From: Hymenobacter sp. BT559
Lineage (GTDB): Bacteria; Bacteroidota; Bacteroidia; Cytophagales; Hymenobacteraceae
Assembly: GCF_016427535.1 (NCBI RefSeq)
Contig: NZ_JAELXV010000001.1
Span: forward strand, 1,178,001-1,242,000
DNA length: 64,000 nt
Reading direction: 5' to 3'
Part shown: one piece after another, positions 34,201-43,206 of the stretch
Position numbering within the stretch: the first letter of the stretch is position 1
Layout of the letters: the number at the start of each line of letters is the position of its first letter
The notes under the pieces: generated by a model
Seen by the model: only the letters and a program-made list of their open reading frames with translations
What the model was told of the DNA's origin: nothing
The model's database searches: none
Translations under genes and position numbers: made by a program

Positions 34201-35010
34201 TTAACTTAAAAACATGCGCTGCAAGCCGCCCCAAAGGCGCTTTTTGAGGCTGGTGTCGTACTCTATCATCTCGACCTCAGCGCCGGCCAGGTAGGCTAGG
34301 CCCACGGCCGGAAACTGCACGGGCTCGTATATCTGCGTGGTGCGCACGGCCACGTCGAGCAGGTTTTTGCCGAAGGCCAGGATGTGCGTGGCCGCAATCT
34401 CCTTGCGCAGATTTTGCAAAGCCACGGGGTAGGGGCCTTCTACGTTGACGAGTACCACGTCGGCCATCACCAAGCCAATGGCTTTAAGCAGGTTGTTGAG
34501 GAAAACGTTGCGCGGGAGCTTCTTAAACCGCTCGTCAGGCAAGCGCACTAGTAGCACCACCCCTTGCGCATTAGCGCCTAGGGTATTGAACTTGGTGAGT
34601 AGGTAAGGGGCCACTACTGGGGCGGCCGCAGGGCTGGCGGGCGCTGCGGGGGGCGTGGCAGGTGGCGTACCCAGCCCCGTACCTGCCAGCGATGGCAGCT
34701 TGCCAGCCGCAGCTGCGATGGGCGGCACTGGCTTTGGTGCAGGTGTCGGCGCGGCAATAGGAGCGACCGGCGCAGCAATAGGCGCTACTGGTGCCACAAC
34801 AGGTACTACGGGGGCAACTGCAGGGGCCACTGGCGGCGCCGCAGCGGCCCTAGGTGCCGGCGCCGCGGCCACTGGAGTAGTAGCCTCAGCGGGGGCGCTG
34901 ACTACGGCGGGTACGGCCTCACGCTCGTGCGCCTCGAAGGGCATGTAGAGCGTGATGTCGGTGTAGAAATTCTGCAGAAAAGCCAGGGTGCCGGCTTGCT
35001 CGTCAGCCAT
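34201..35010 (-). CDS. Ala/Pro-rich protein with a conserved C-terminal domain
   Basis: 269 residues. After a short N-terminal segment (LAFLQNFYTDITLYMP), residues about 35-140 are a low-complexity Ala/Pro/Val linker (VAPVAPIAAPVAPIAAPTPA). The C-terminal 130 residues look folded (GVVLLVRLPDERFKKLPRNVFLNNLLKAIGL, THILAFGKNLLD, TSLKKRLWGGLQRMF). The FLNNLLKAI segment and the K-x-x-LW-x-x-L ending faintly recall the psi subunit of DNA polymerase III (HolD), but this is a guess. The stop of the upstream thioesterase gene is 12 bases away, so the two are probably co-transcribed. Confidence 0.7.
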   Translation of the reverse strand: MADEQAGTLAFLQNFYTDITLYMPFEAHEREAVPAVVSAPAEATTPVAAAPAPRAAAAPPVAPAVAPVVPVVAPVAPIAAPVAPIAAPTPAPKPVPPIAAAAGKLPSLAGTGLGTPPATPPAAPASPAAAPVVAPYLLTKFNTLGANAQGVVLLVRLPDERFKKLPRNVFLNNLLKAIGLVMADVVLVNVEGPYPVALQNLRKEIAATHILAFGKNLLDVAVRTTQIYEPVQFPAVGLAYLAGAEVEMIEYDTSLKKRLWGGLQRMFLS

Positions 35011-35022
35011 AAGTGACTAGGG

Positions 35023-35541
35023 TTAAGCTAGTTCGAACAGTGCTTTTAGCTCGGTAGCATCGGCGGGCTTCATGCGGCCGGCCAGTACTAGGCGCAGTTG
35101 GCGGCGGCGCAGGGCCCCGTCATAAAGGGCGATTTCCTCGGCGGTTTCGGGTACGGCATCGGGCACATCGATGGGGCGCCCCGATTGGTCGACGGCCACG
35201 AAGGTGAAAAACGCCTCGTTGGTTTTCATGCGCGTGCCGCTCGGAATATCCTCGGCCCACACATCGATGTGCACCTCCATGCTGGAGCTGAAGGCCCGCG
35301 TTACCTGCGCCTGCAAGGTAACGACGCTACCTAGGCGAATGGGGTCGCGGAACGACACATTATCAACCGACGCCGTGACGACGATGCGATTGGAGTGCTT
35401 TTGGGCGGCGATGGCGGCGGCAATGTCCATGAGGTGCATCATGCGGCCACCCATCAGGTTGTTGAGGGTGTTGGTATCGTTGGGCAGTACCAACTCAGTC
35501 ATGATGACGTAGGAGTCGGCGACGGGGCGTTGCTTGCGCAC
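35023..35541 (-). CDS. Acyl-CoA thioesterase, hotdog fold (YciA-like)
   Basis: 172 residues from a GTG at 35541; an ATG at 35502 would cut the conserved SYVIMTELVLPNDTN. The core NTLNNLMGGRMMHLMDIAAAIAAQKHS and VDNVSFRDPIRLGSVVTL is the hotdog acyl-CoA hydrolase pattern. It cleaves acyl-CoA to free acid and CoA. A -7 element TACCTTTG lies upstream on the minus strand (35618-35625). Confidence 0.92.
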   Translation of the reverse strand: MRKQRPVADSYVIMTELVLPNDTNTLNNLMGGRMMHLMDIAAAIAAQKHSNRIVVTASVDNVSFRDPIRLGSVVTLQAQVTRAFSSSMEVHIDVWAEDIPSGTRMKTNEAFFTFVAVDQSGRPIDVPDAVPETAEEIALYDGALRRRQLRLVLAGRMKPADATELKALFELA

Positions 35542-35617
35542 TTCGAGGATAATTAGGAAGTAGAGAGTATGAAGTATGAATTGCTCCGAGGTTTCAGGGC
35601 GTCACAGTTCAAGGCAA

Positions 35618-35625
35618 CAAAGGTA
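35618..35625 (-). promoter_or_regulatory. -7 element TACCTTTG of the thioesterase gene
   Basis: Plus-strand CAAAGGTA at 35618-35625 reads TACCTTTG on the minus strand, about 80 bases before the thioesterase GTG. A CAA (TTG on the minus strand) lies 17 bases further upstream, slightly short of the usual spacing. Confidence 0.5.
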
Positions 35626-35726
35626 AGTTATGGCTCGCCCGACAAGCCGCGGGGCTTGCGTAAGCCGTTGCTTATCCTAAGCAGCCGCAAGTCATACTTT
35701 ATAGTTTTTAATTTATAATTATTAAC

Positions 35727-36347
35727 TTAAACTGCCCACCCCGCGGCGCCTAGCAGTGGCACAAATCGGCAGCCACCAAACTCCTCGCGTACGAACGACT
35801 CGGGGCCCTCGCGCGTGATGCGCAGGAGCTGCTGCTTGCTGGGGTCTTGGGCACCCACCGGCACCACTAGCCGCCCACCTATGCGCAGCTGGCGCAGCAG
35901 GGCTGGGGGCAGCGCGGGGGCGCCAGCCGTTACCAAAATACCGTCGTAGGGGGCGCCAGCCGGCCAGCCCAGCGAGCCATCGCCTAGGTGCAGGCCGGCC
36001 GTGGGCAGGCCTAGGGCGGCTAGGCGCGCCCGCCCCCGCGCATACAGTACGGGGTTAAACTCAATGCTTTGCACTTGGCTGGTGAGTTGGCACAGCACCG
36101 CATATTGGTAACCCGAGCCGGTGCCGATTTCGAGCAGGTGCTGGCCGGGCTGCACACCCAGCAGCTCGGTTTGGGTGGCCACAGTAGCGGGCTGCGAGAT
36201 GGTTTGGCCTTCCCCAATAGGAAAGGCTTTGTCCTGGTAGGCGTGGGCTTCGAAAGCGGGCTCGAAGAACAAATGGCGCGGCACGGCAGCCATCGCGGCC
36301 AGCACGCGTTCGTCGCGGATGCCGCGCTGCTCACGCAGCAGTGTCAC
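35727..36347 (-). CDS. pcm: Protein-L-isoaspartate O-methyltransferase
   Basis: 206 residues from GTG at 36347. Contains GQTISQPATVATQTELL and the SAM-binding LLEIGTGSGYQYAVL, then GDGSLGWPAGAPYDGILVTAGAP. It repairs isoaspartyl residues by methylation. The codons just upstream encode DTYRHRGQRRAL, which resembles the conserved Pcm N-terminus, so the real protein probably starts further upstream (up to about 36410), but no ATG, GTG or TTG is in frame there. A rare start such as ATT at 36405-36407 or a sequence error is possible. Confidence 0.9.
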   Translation of the reverse strand: MTLLREQRGIRDERVLAAMAAVPRHLFFEPAFEAHAYQDKAFPIGEGQTISQPATVATQTELLGVQPGQHLLEIGTGSGYQYAVLCQLTSQVQSIEFNPVLYARGRARLAALGLPTAGLHLGDGSLGWPAGAPYDGILVTAGAPALPPALLRQLRIGGRLVVPVGAQDPSKQQLLRITREGPESFVREEFGGCRFVPLLGAAGWAV

Positions 36348-36446
36348 CAGCGCCCGGCGCTGGCCGCGGTGGCGATAGGTGTCGCGGTCGGGAGAAAGGG
36401 GAGAAATGATAAGCGTAGTAGTTGAGCTATTGGCGGGGCGGCGCCC

Positions 36447-36454
36447 TATTTTTG
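36447..36454 (+). promoter_or_regulatory. -7 element TATTTTTG of the sugar transferase gene
   Basis: TATTTTTG at 36447-36454 fits TAnnTTTG; TTG at 36422-36424 lies 22 bases upstream and may be the -33 element. Transcription would begin near 36461, which places the true start codon of the sugar transferase downstream of that point. Confidence 0.55.
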
Positions 36455-36478
36455 CGCCATACGCCGCGAAAATACGAC

Positions 36479-37909
36479 TTGCCCGCTCCTTTGCTCTTGC
36501 TCCGCCGCCTTCAGTACTGCAAGCTGGTTGTCGCCGATTTTGCGGCGGCCCTGCTAGCCTGGGCCGGTTTCTTCCCCCTGCGCAAGTACCTGCTGCAAGA
36601 AGTTACGGCCGCGTACTTCACCCGCGCCATGGTGGCAGAGTTTGCCGGGGCGGCCCTGCTGATAGCTACCTTCTGGACGCTGCTCTACACCCTGCTGGGG
36701 CTCTACCGTGATGTCTTTCGCAAGTCGCGCCTTTCCGAAATCATTCGCCTGGCCCGTATTTCGGTGCTCGGAGTAGTGGTCATCTTTTTTGGCTTGCTGC
36801 TCGACGATGGGGTGAGTAGCTACCAGGTTTACTATAAGACGGTTACGGCCTACTACGCGCTGCATTTTATGCTCACGGCCGTGCTGCACACCTGGGCCGT
36901 CAGCAGCGTGCAGCACTTAGTGCGCAGCGGGCAAATTTCTTTTCCGGCTCTGCTTATAGGGTCTAATGCGCTGGCGCTGAATACCTCGCGCGAGCTGCGG
37001 CGCACCGGTAAGCACCTAGGGCTGCGGCTGGTGGGCTTCGTACCCATCGGCGAGGTCATCAACCCCGAGCTGGCGAGCGAACTGCCAGCGCAGGGTACTT
37101 ATGCCGAACTGCCTACGCTGGTGCAGGACCTGCAAATCGAGCAGGTTATCATCGCCATCGAGCCCAGCGAGCACCAACGCATCCAAGAGATACTGGCCCT
37201 GCTGGAAGGGGTGCCGGCCCGCATCAGCATCCTACCTGACCTGTACCAGATGCTACTGGGTTCGGTGAAGGTCAACCACTTATTCGGAACGCCGCTCATC
37301 GAAATCAAGCAAGACCTGCTACCCCTGTGGCAGCAGGCGGTTAAGCGGGGACTCGATGTGGCAACCTCCGCGGCATTTATCACAGGCGGCTGGTGGCTCT
37401 ATTTGTTCACGGCCGCAATGGTGAAGGCCTCGTCGCCAGGTCCCATTTTCTACCGCCAGGAGCGTATCGGTAAAAACGGAGTGCCGTTCTACATCATCAA
37501 GTTTCGGTCGATGTACGTAAACTCGGAGCGCCTAGGTCCGGCACTCAGCTCCGACCACGACCCGCGCATTACCAAGTGGGGTCGTTTCATGCGCAAGGTG
37601 CGCCTAGATGAGTTTCCGCAGTTCTGGAACGTACTCAAGGGCGATATGAGCCTGGTGGGCCCGCGCCCCGAGCGGCGGTTTTTCATCGAGCAGATTGTGA
37701 AAACCGCTCCCCACTACCGCCACCTGCACCGCGTGCGTCCCGGCCTCACCTCACTTGGTCAAGTCAAGTACGGCTACGCCGAAACGGTGTCGCAGATGGT
37801 CGAGCGCCTGAAATTCGACATCCTATACATCGAAAATATGAGTTTGGCTATGGACTTCCGGGTCATGCTTTACACGCTGAAAATCATTTTGGAAGGGCGC
37901 GGCAAATAA
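36479..37909 (+). CDS. Undecaprenyl-phosphate sugar phosphotransferase (exopolysaccharide type)
   Basis: 476 residues from TTG at 36479; the frame is open to TTG 36422, but that codon lies in the promoter. No ATG precedes the first helix. N-terminal membrane helices ([15 protein letters not shown] start, [21 protein letters not shown]) are followed by a nucleotide-fold region ([16 protein letters not shown]) and the C-terminal sugar transferase domain: [64 protein letters not shown]. It transfers a sugar-1-phosphate to the lipid carrier to begin a polysaccharide. No other glycan genes adjoin it. Confidence 0.9.
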   Translation: MPAPLLLLRRLQYCKLVVADFAAALLAWAGFFPLRKYLLQEVTAAYFTRAMVAEFAGAALLIATFWTLLYTLLGLYRDVFRKSRLSEIIRLARISVLGVVVIFFGLLLDDGVSSYQVYYKTVTAYYALHFMLTAVLHTWAVSSVQHLVRSGQISFPALLIGSNALALNTSRELRRTGKHLGLRLVGFVPIGEVINPELASELPAQGTYAELPTLVQDLQIEQVIIAIEPSEHQRIQEILALLEGVPARISILPDLYQMLLGSVKVNHLFGTPLIEIKQDLLPLWQQAVKRGLDVATSAAFITGGWWLYLFTAAMVKASSPGPIFYRQERIGKNGVPFYIIKFRSMYVNSERLGPALSSDHDPRITKWGRFMRKVRLDEFPQFWNVLKGDMSLVGPRPERRFFIEQIVKTAPHYRHLHRVRPGLTSLGQVKYGYAETVSQMVERLKFDILYIENMSLAMDFRVMLYTLKIILEGRGK

Positions 37910-38164
37910 TCGCAGATTATAGCGGATTTAACGGATTTCGCAGATACGCCTGCCTTCGGCAGGCTGACTAACTGGCCTAGGGCTGGACCAAAGTGGCTAG
38001 AGGCCCTCTAGACGGGTTTCTAACTTTCAAGCTTCGTGCGGTGTTTGGCACCTGCAGGGCATGCTATTCCTAATATCTAACACCTAGCTGCCCAAGCCGG
38101 TTAGTCAGCCTGCCGAAGGCAGGCGTATCTGCGTAATCCGTTAAATCCGCTATAATCTGCGATT
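37908..38164. repeat. 257-bp element with 68-bp terminal inverted repeats
   Basis: Arms 37908-37975 and 38097-38164 are inverted copies with only two differences; each includes the hairpin CCTGCCTTCGGCAGG and a GGATTTAACGGATT-type stretch. The left arm starts within the stop codon of the sugar transferase, and the right arm ends one base before the riboflavin synthase ATG. The 121-base interior has no frame of note. It is MITE-like; no transposase or clear target duplication is seen. Confidence 0.9.
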
Positions 38165-38165
38165 C

Positions 38166-38783
38166 ATGTTTACAGGAATAATTGAAGCCCTAGGTACTGT
38201 GGTGGGCGTGGCCGATGAAGGCGCCAACCGCCACTTTACTGTGCAGTCGCCTTTTGCGAGCGAGTTGAAAATAGACCAGAGCGTGGCTCACGATGGCGTG
38301 TGCCTCACAGTGGTAGCCCTCGATGTGGCGGCAGGCACGCACACCGTCACAGCCATTGCCGAAACGCTGCGTAAAACCAACCTAGGGCAGTGGCAGCCCG
38401 GCCGCCACATCAACCTAGAGCGGTGCCTGGCCGCGGGCGGGCGCTTTGATGGGCACATTGTGCAGGGCCACGTTGATGCCACTGCTGAGTGCGTGCTTGT
38501 GGAAGACCAGAATGGCTCTTGGCTCTACCGCTTCCGCCACGAGCCCGGCCCCCAGCGCCTCACGGTAGAGAAAGGCTCAATAACTATTAATGGCGTGAGC
38601 CTGACGTGCTTCGATAGCGAGCCCGATGCTTTCTCGGTGGCTATCATCCCGTATACTTACGAGCACACGGGCTTTCACCAGTTGCAAGTTGGCGAAGTGG
38701 TCAACCTAGAATTTGATATTGTGGGCAAGTACGTGGCTAAGCTGCTGGCAGCTCAGGGCTTAGTTTCTGCCGTTGCGAGCTAA
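38166..38783 (+). CDS. ribE: Riboflavin synthase, alpha chain
   Basis: 205 residues, usual length. Begins MFTGIIEALGTV, with two lumazine-binding repeats (SVAHDGVCLTVV in the first; GRFDGHIVQGHVDA and GSITINGVSLTC in the second). It dismutates two 6,7-dimethyl-8-ribityllumazine molecules to riboflavin. The start codon abuts the inverted-repeat element, so the arm would be its leader if transcription comes from upstream. Confidence 0.97.
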   Translation: MFTGIIEALGTVVGVADEGANRHFTVQSPFASELKIDQSVAHDGVCLTVVALDVAAGTHTVTAIAETLRKTNLGQWQPGRHINLERCLAAGGRFDGHIVQGHVDATAECVLVEDQNGSWLYRFRHEPGPQRLTVEKGSITINGVSLTCFDSEPDAFSVAIIPYTYEHTGFHQLQVGEVVNLEFDIVGKYVAKLLAAQGLVSAVAS

Positions 38784-38849
38784 CATCTTGGTAATTCGCG
38801 CGTAGAGTAGGTAGGTGGCCAGTTGCATCCTGGTAGCCTACCTATTTTT

Positions 38850-39053
38850 ATGTCCAGCAAACGCGAATTAATCGAGCCCAATCCCGGTGATAAGCGCTAC
38901 ATCCGGCGCGATAAGGATGGTAAAATTGAAAGCTCCGTTGACTTGAACCAATCGCTCTCGCGCGACGACAAGCACAACGCGAAGAAAACCAGTAAGCCCG
39001 GCCAGGGCGACCACGGCGACGGCCACACCGGCAACCGCAAGCCGGGCAAATAA
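38850..39053 (+). CDS. Small highly charged conserved-type protein
   Basis: 67 residues from ATG at 38850. Begins MSSKRELIEPNPGDKRYIRR, a pattern I recognise from short hypothetical proteins in many bacteria, and ends in a Lys/Gly/His-rich tail. No membrane or signal segment. Function unknown. Confidence 0.75.
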   Translation: MSSKRELIEPNPGDKRYIRRDKDGKIESSVDLNQSLSRDDKHNAKKTSKPGQGDHGDGHTGNRKPGK

Positions 39054-39098
39054 GGTGCGCGTGCAGTATCATTGCTTACTACCGCAAAAATCTTCCTT

Positions 39099-39326
39099 AT
39101 GAACTGGCTACCCTCCTTCGTTAAACTGTTTCTAATATTCGTGGCCGGGCTTGTGTTGTCGGTTGGGGGTATAATAGCAGAAATGGAAAGCATTGGTAGC
39201 TATGCCTTTAGCAGTATTGGTATGGCCTTGCGGCTGTTAGGGCTACTGTTGATGGTAGTTAGCCCGTTGCTAATAGCGCTGAAGTTCTTTGCGCAGATGG
39301 ATAAAAAAGATGGTGCTGCCCGGTAA
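39099..39326 (+). CDS. Small membrane protein with two helices
   Basis: 75 residues from ATG at 39099; TTG at 39072 is the first start-like codon but less likely. Two hydrophobic segments (FVKLFLIFVAGLVLSVGGII and ALRLLGLLLMVVSPLLIALKFF) with a short charged end. No family recognised. It is 45 bases after the previous small gene and convergent to the PAP2 gene. Confidence 0.6.
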   Translation: MNWLPSFVKLFLIFVAGLVLSVGGIIAEMESIGSYAFSSIGMALRLLGLLLMVVSPLLIALKFFAQMDKKDGAAR

Positions 39327-39358
39327 AAAATACCGGACAGCCAATAGTGCCCGACAAA

Positions 39359-39943
39359 CTATCTAAGAACGTGGCTGCCGCCACCCCAGCGGCGAAATAG
39401 CTGCGTGGCGCCTATCCCCAGCGCCGCGCCAATCAGTGCTCCACCCAGCACATCGCTAGGGTAGTGGGCGCCTAGGTACATGCGGCTGTACGATAGCAGT
39501 CCAGCCCACAGAAAGGCCGTGATTTGGAGGGCGCGAAAACGGCGGCCCGGCAGTACCAGCAGCAGAAACACGGCCAGGGCAAACGAGTTGGCCGCGTGCG
39601 ATGATAGAAAGCCAAATTGCCCGCCGCAACCATCGGGCAAGTGCAATTGGTCCATTAAGCCGGGCGCGTGGCAGGGCCGCAGCCGGGCAAAAAACGGCTT
39701 AAATAATTTGCTCGCAATACTATCGGCTAGAGCCACTGCACCTATTAGTAGCAATAGTAGCTGCCAAGCCTGCCGCCGAAAAATGTCTATCAACCAGAGA
39801 ATCAAAAGTGCATAGGCCGGAAACCACACGTAGCGGTCGGACACGAAGACCATAAACCGGTCGAGCGCTGGCGTATGTGCGTGGTTGATGGCCAGCAGCA
39901 GTTGGTGGTCGAGGTCGGTGAAAAAGGTGCGCGTCAGGCTCAT
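39359..39943 (-). CDS. PAP2-family phosphatase
   Basis: 194 residues with about five helices. The three catalytic motifs are present: KPFFARLRPC (motif 1), SSHAANSFA (motif 2, with His) and SRMYLGAHYPSDVLGG (motif 3, with His and Asp). It likely dephosphorylates a membrane lipid such as undecaprenyl diphosphate or phosphatidic acid. Near the hemF gene on the same strand, 13 bases apart. Confidence 0.92.
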   Translation of the reverse strand: MSLTRTFFTDLDHQLLLAINHAHTPALDRFMVFVSDRYVWFPAYALLILWLIDIFRRQAWQLLLLLIGAVALADSIASKLFKPFFARLRPCHAPGLMDQLHLPDGCGGQFGFLSSHAANSFALAVFLLLVLPGRRFRALQITAFLWAGLLSYSRMYLGAHYPSDVLGGALIGAALGIGATQLFRRWGGGSHVLR

Positions 39944-39956
39944 AACGGTTATGGCG

Positions 39957-40886
39957 TTATGCGCTCGCGCTAGTGGTGCCTACCCAGTCTACACCTTTGC
40001 GCAGCCACCCTAGGGTAGTGGCCTCGGGCGAGCCGGGGGCGGGCGGGGCGGGGTTGTAGCTCCAGCCGCAGCGGGGCGGCAGGCTCATAAGAATGCTCTC
40101 GGTGCGGCCGCCGGTTTCGAGGCCGAAGCGGGTGCCGCGGTCGAAAGCCAGGTTGAACTCGGCGTAGCGGTTACGGCGCAACGTTTGCCAAGCTTCTTCA
40201 CGCTCGCCGAAGGGCAGGGCGTGGTTTTCGAGCATGAGCTGGCTGTAGAAGGGGCCAAAGACCTCGGCCACATCTTGCATAAAGCTGAATAGCTCGGCGG
40301 CCGTGCCATCCTTGCCTACCGTGAGGCGGTCGAAGAAAATGCCGCCCACGCCGCGAGTTTCCTGGCGGTGGGGCAGGTAGAAGTAGTCGTCGGCCCACTT
40401 ATGAAAGCGGGCGTAGTATGTGGGGTTGTGCTTGTCGCAAGCGGCTTTTAGCTGCTGGTGAAAGCGCTGGGCCTGCGCCTCGTCTACATAAATAGGCGTG
40501 AGGTCGATGCCCCCACCAAACCACGCCTCACCATTGCCGGCCTCGAAGTAGCGCACGTTCATATGGATAATGGGCACCCTAGGGCTGCGTGGGTGCAGCA
40601 CCACGCTCACGCCGGTGGCGTAGAAATGCGGGTCGGGCATGTGCAGCTGGCGAGCGGCGGCCTCGCTCATTTCACCTTCCACGGCCGAAAAGCCCACGCC
40701 GCCTTTCTCCAAAATGCGGCCTTGCTCGAGCACGCGCGAGTGGCCACCACCGCCGCCGGGCCGCAGCCAGTCGTCCTGGCCAAAGCGGGCGCCGCCATCG
40801 GCCGTTTCGAGCTGTTGGCACAGGCGAAGTTGAAAATCTTGAAGCCAAGCCGTGATGTCGGCGCGGGAAGGAGAGGAGGTCAACAC
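39957..40886 (-). CDS. hemF: Oxygen-dependent coproporphyrinogen III oxidase
   Basis: 309 residues from GTG at 40886 (TTG follows). The conserved core is present: GGGGHSRVLEQGRILEKGGVGFS, IHMNVRYFEAG, AWFGGGIDLTPIY and DYFYLPHRQETRGVGGIFFD. It converts coproporphyrinogen III to protoporphyrinogen IX, so aerobic heme synthesis is indicated. A minus-strand -7 element lies at 40957-40964. Confidence 0.97.
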   Translation of the reverse strand: MLTSSPSRADITAWLQDFQLRLCQQLETADGGARFGQDDWLRPGGGGGHSRVLEQGRILEKGGVGFSAVEGEMSEAAARQLHMPDPHFYATGVSVVLHPRSPRVPIIHMNVRYFEAGNGEAWFGGGIDLTPIYVDEAQAQRFHQQLKAACDKHNPTYYARFHKWADDYFYLPHRQETRGVGGIFFDRLTVGKDGTAAELFSFMQDVAEVFGPFYSQLMLENHALPFGEREEAWQTLRRNRYAEFNLAFDRGTRFGLETGGRTESILMSLPPRCGWSYNPAPPAPGSPEATTLGWLRKGVDWVGTTSASA

Positions 40887-40956
40887 GTTTATTCTGGCAA
40901 ACTAACCCTAGTAAAACAACGCGGCTCGGCGCCTAGGTAGGCGCCGCCGCAAGTGG

Positions 40957-40964
40957 CAAAGGTA
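40957..40964 (-). promoter_or_regulatory. -7 element TACCTTTG upstream of hemF
   Basis: Plus-strand CAAAGGTA reads TACCTTTG on the minus strand, about 70 bases before the hemF start. No -33 TTG is evident. Divergent from the element at 40997. Confidence 0.45.
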
Positions 40965-40996
40965 AGCCCGCCTAGGTGCGGGCGCAGCCTGGAGCG

Positions 40997-41004
40997 TACT
41001 TTTG
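40997..41004 (+). promoter_or_regulatory. -7 element TACTTTTG upstream of the E1 fusion gene
   Basis: TACTTTTG fits TAnnTTTG and lies 22 bases before the ATG at 41027, giving a leader of about 15 bases and supporting that start over the upstream codon at 40976. Confidence 0.5.
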
Positions 41005-41026
41005 GTACCCTATCTACCCCGCCTCT

Positions 41027-43192
41027 ATGCCCACCGATTTTGGGGTTTCCCCACTCGCTCCTCCCGCCCCCGCTACCCTGGCACTTTTGCGCCGCGCCTA
41101 CCTGCTCATGCACACCGCCGCCGAGATGGCTGCGCTGTTTGAAGAACAAAAAACGGTGGCCTCGCGCTACGTGCACGCCACCGCCCGCGGCCACGAAGCC
41201 GTGCAGCTAGCGGCCGCTTTCTTGCTCACCGAAATCGACTACGCCGCGCCTTACTACCGCGACGATGCCATGCTGCTAGGTATGGGCCTGCGCCCCTACG
41301 AGCTGATGCTTCAGCTGCTAGCCAAAAAAGACGACCCCTTCAGTGGGGGGCGCACCTACTACAGCCATCCCTCGCTGCGGCGGCCGGGCCTGCCAGTTAT
41401 TCCGCACCAGAGCTCGGCCACGGGTATGCAGGCCATTCCGGCCACCGGCATGGCGCAGGCTATTCAGTACCTGGAGCGCGTGAAGTGGGAGGCCACCAAA
41501 GCAGGCAATGGCTCGCCGGTAAGCGGAAATACTACCGACAAGCTAGCCCAGCACCTCGCCATTGCAAAGTCTGATAACCCACTGGTTCTGTGTTCTATCG
41601 GCGATGGGGCCATGACCGAGGGCGAAGTGGCCGAAGCGCTGCAAATGGCCGTGCTGCACCGACTGCCCATCGTGTACCTGGTGCAGGACAACGACTGGGG
41701 CATCTCAGCCACCGGGCGCGAAATGCGGGCTATGGATGCCTACGAGTTCGCCGCTGGTTTCCCGGGCCTGCTGCGCCTGCGCGTAGATGGGGCCGATTTT
41801 ATTTCTTCTTACAAAGGCCTGGAAGAAGCCTTCGCGCACGTGCGCCAACGCCAGGGCCCGGCCCTGGTGCACGCCAAATGCCCGTTGCTAGGCCACCACA
41901 CCAGCGGCGTGCGCCGCGAGTGGTACCGCGGCGACAACCTACTCGAACACCAGACCCAGGACCCGCTGCCCCGGCTGCACCGCCACCTGCTGCACCTAGG
42001 GCTGGCTGAGGCCGAGCTATCGGCCCTGGCCGCCCAGGCCCGCGCCACCGTGCGCCAAGACTGGGCCGAGGCCCTAGGTGCCCCTGACCCCGACCCGGCC
42101 ACCTACGCCGACCACGAGTTTGCGCCGCCTGCCGTGCTGGCCGAAACTGGCGAGCGCGCTCCTGCGGGCGCTGCCAAGGTGCTTATGGTCGATGCCGCGC
42201 TGCACGCGGTAGACGACATTTTGCGCGAATTTCCCGAGGCGCTGTTCTACGGCCAGGATGTGGGTGGCGAGCTGGGCGGCGTATTTCGGGAGGCAGCGCT
42301 GCTGGCCAAGAAATACGGCGACCACCGCGTCTTCAATACGCCCATTCAGGAGGCGTACATCGTGGGGAGCACGGCGGGCATGGCGGCTGTGGGCGCGCGG
42401 CCCATTGTCGAGATTCAATTTGCCGACTACATCTGGCCGGCGCTCAACCAGCTGGTGGAGGAGCTTAGCAAGAGCTGCTACCTGAGCATGGGCAAGTTTC
42501 CGGTGCCAACGCTCATTCGGGTGCCGGTGGGGGCCTACGGCGGTGGCGGGCCCTACCACTCGGGGTCGGTCGAGAGCACGCTGCTGACCATCCGGGGCAT
42601 TAAAGTGGTGTATCCTAGCAACGCGGCCGATATGAAGGGCCTACTGCGGGCGTCGTTCCTCGACCCTAATCCGGTAGTATTGCTGGAGCACAAAGGCCTG
42701 TATTGGAGCAAGGTGCCTGGTACCGAAGAAGCCAAAACCACCGAGCCCGCCGCGGGCTACGTCATCCCCCTAGGGCAGGCGGCCGTGGCCCAGGCGGCCG
42801 ATGCGGCGCAGCAGCAGCGCGGGGGCACCTGCGTGGTCATCACCTACGGCATGGGGGTGCACTGGGCCCGCGCGGCCAGCCGCCAGCATCCTGGCTTGGT
42901 CGAAATCCTGGACTTGCGTACCCTCAACCCCCTCGACTGGGAGGGGGTGCAGGCGGCCGTGCGGCGCCACGGCAAGGTGTTGGTATTAAGCGAGGAGCCG
43001 CTGCTCAATAGCTTTGCAGAAAGCTTAGCTGGCCGCATCCAGAGCCAGTGCTTTTTTGACCTCGACGCGCCCGTGCGTACCCTAGGCGCCGCTAGCCTGC
43101 CGGCCATCCCGCTCAATGTGGAGCTGGAAAAGCAGATGCTGCCCTCGGCCGAAAAAGTTGGGGTAGCGTTGGGCGAGCTGCTGGCTTATTAG
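41027..43192 (+). CDS. Fused alpha-beta E1 of a 2-oxoacid dehydrogenase (branched-chain type)
   Basis: 721 residues from ATG at 41027. Residues about 1-345 are the E1 alpha part with the thiamine-diphosphate motif GDGAMTEGEVAEALQ...VQDNDWG and YYRDDAMLLGMG. Residues about 385-721 are the E1 beta part (VDAALHAVDDILREFPEALFYGQDVGG, FNTPIQEAYIVG, GAYGGGGPYHSG). Separate alpha and beta genes are common, but fused forms occur in Bacteroidota. It decarboxylates a branched-chain 2-oxoacid and passes the acyl group to an E2, which is not in the window. GC and codon use are like the neighbours. Confidence 0.93.
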   Translation: MPTDFGVSPLAPPAPATLALLRRAYLLMHTAAEMAALFEEQKTVASRYVHATARGHEAVQLAAAFLLTEIDYAAPYYRDDAMLLGMGLRPYELMLQLLAKKDDPFSGGRTYYSHPSLRRPGLPVIPHQSSATGMQAIPATGMAQAIQYLERVKWEATKAGNGSPVSGNTTDKLAQHLAIAKSDNPLVLCSIGDGAMTEGEVAEALQMAVLHRLPIVYLVQDNDWGISATGREMRAMDAYEFAAGFPGLLRLRVDGADFISSYKGLEEAFAHVRQRQGPALVHAKCPLLGHHTSGVRREWYRGDNLLEHQTQDPLPRLHRHLLHLGLAEAELSALAAQARATVRQDWAEALGAPDPDPATYADHEFAPPAVLAETGERAPAGAAKVLMVDAALHAVDDILREFPEALFYGQDVGGELGGVFREAALLAKKYGDHRVFNTPIQEAYIVGSTAGMAAVGARPIVEIQFADYIWPALNQLVEELSKSCYLSMGKFPVPTLIRVPVGAYGGGGPYHSGSVESTLLTIRGIKVVYPSNAADMKGLLRASFLDPNPVVLLEHKGLYWSKVPGTEEAKTTEPAAGYVIPLGQAAVAQAADAAQQQRGGTCVVITYGMGVHWARAASRQHPGLVEILDLRTLNPLDWEGVQAAVRRHGKVLVLSEEPLLNSFAESLAGRIQSQCFFDLDAPVRTLGAASLPAIPLNVELEKQMLPSAEKVGVALGELLAY

Positions 43193-43206
43193 TCAATAAA
43201 GACCGT

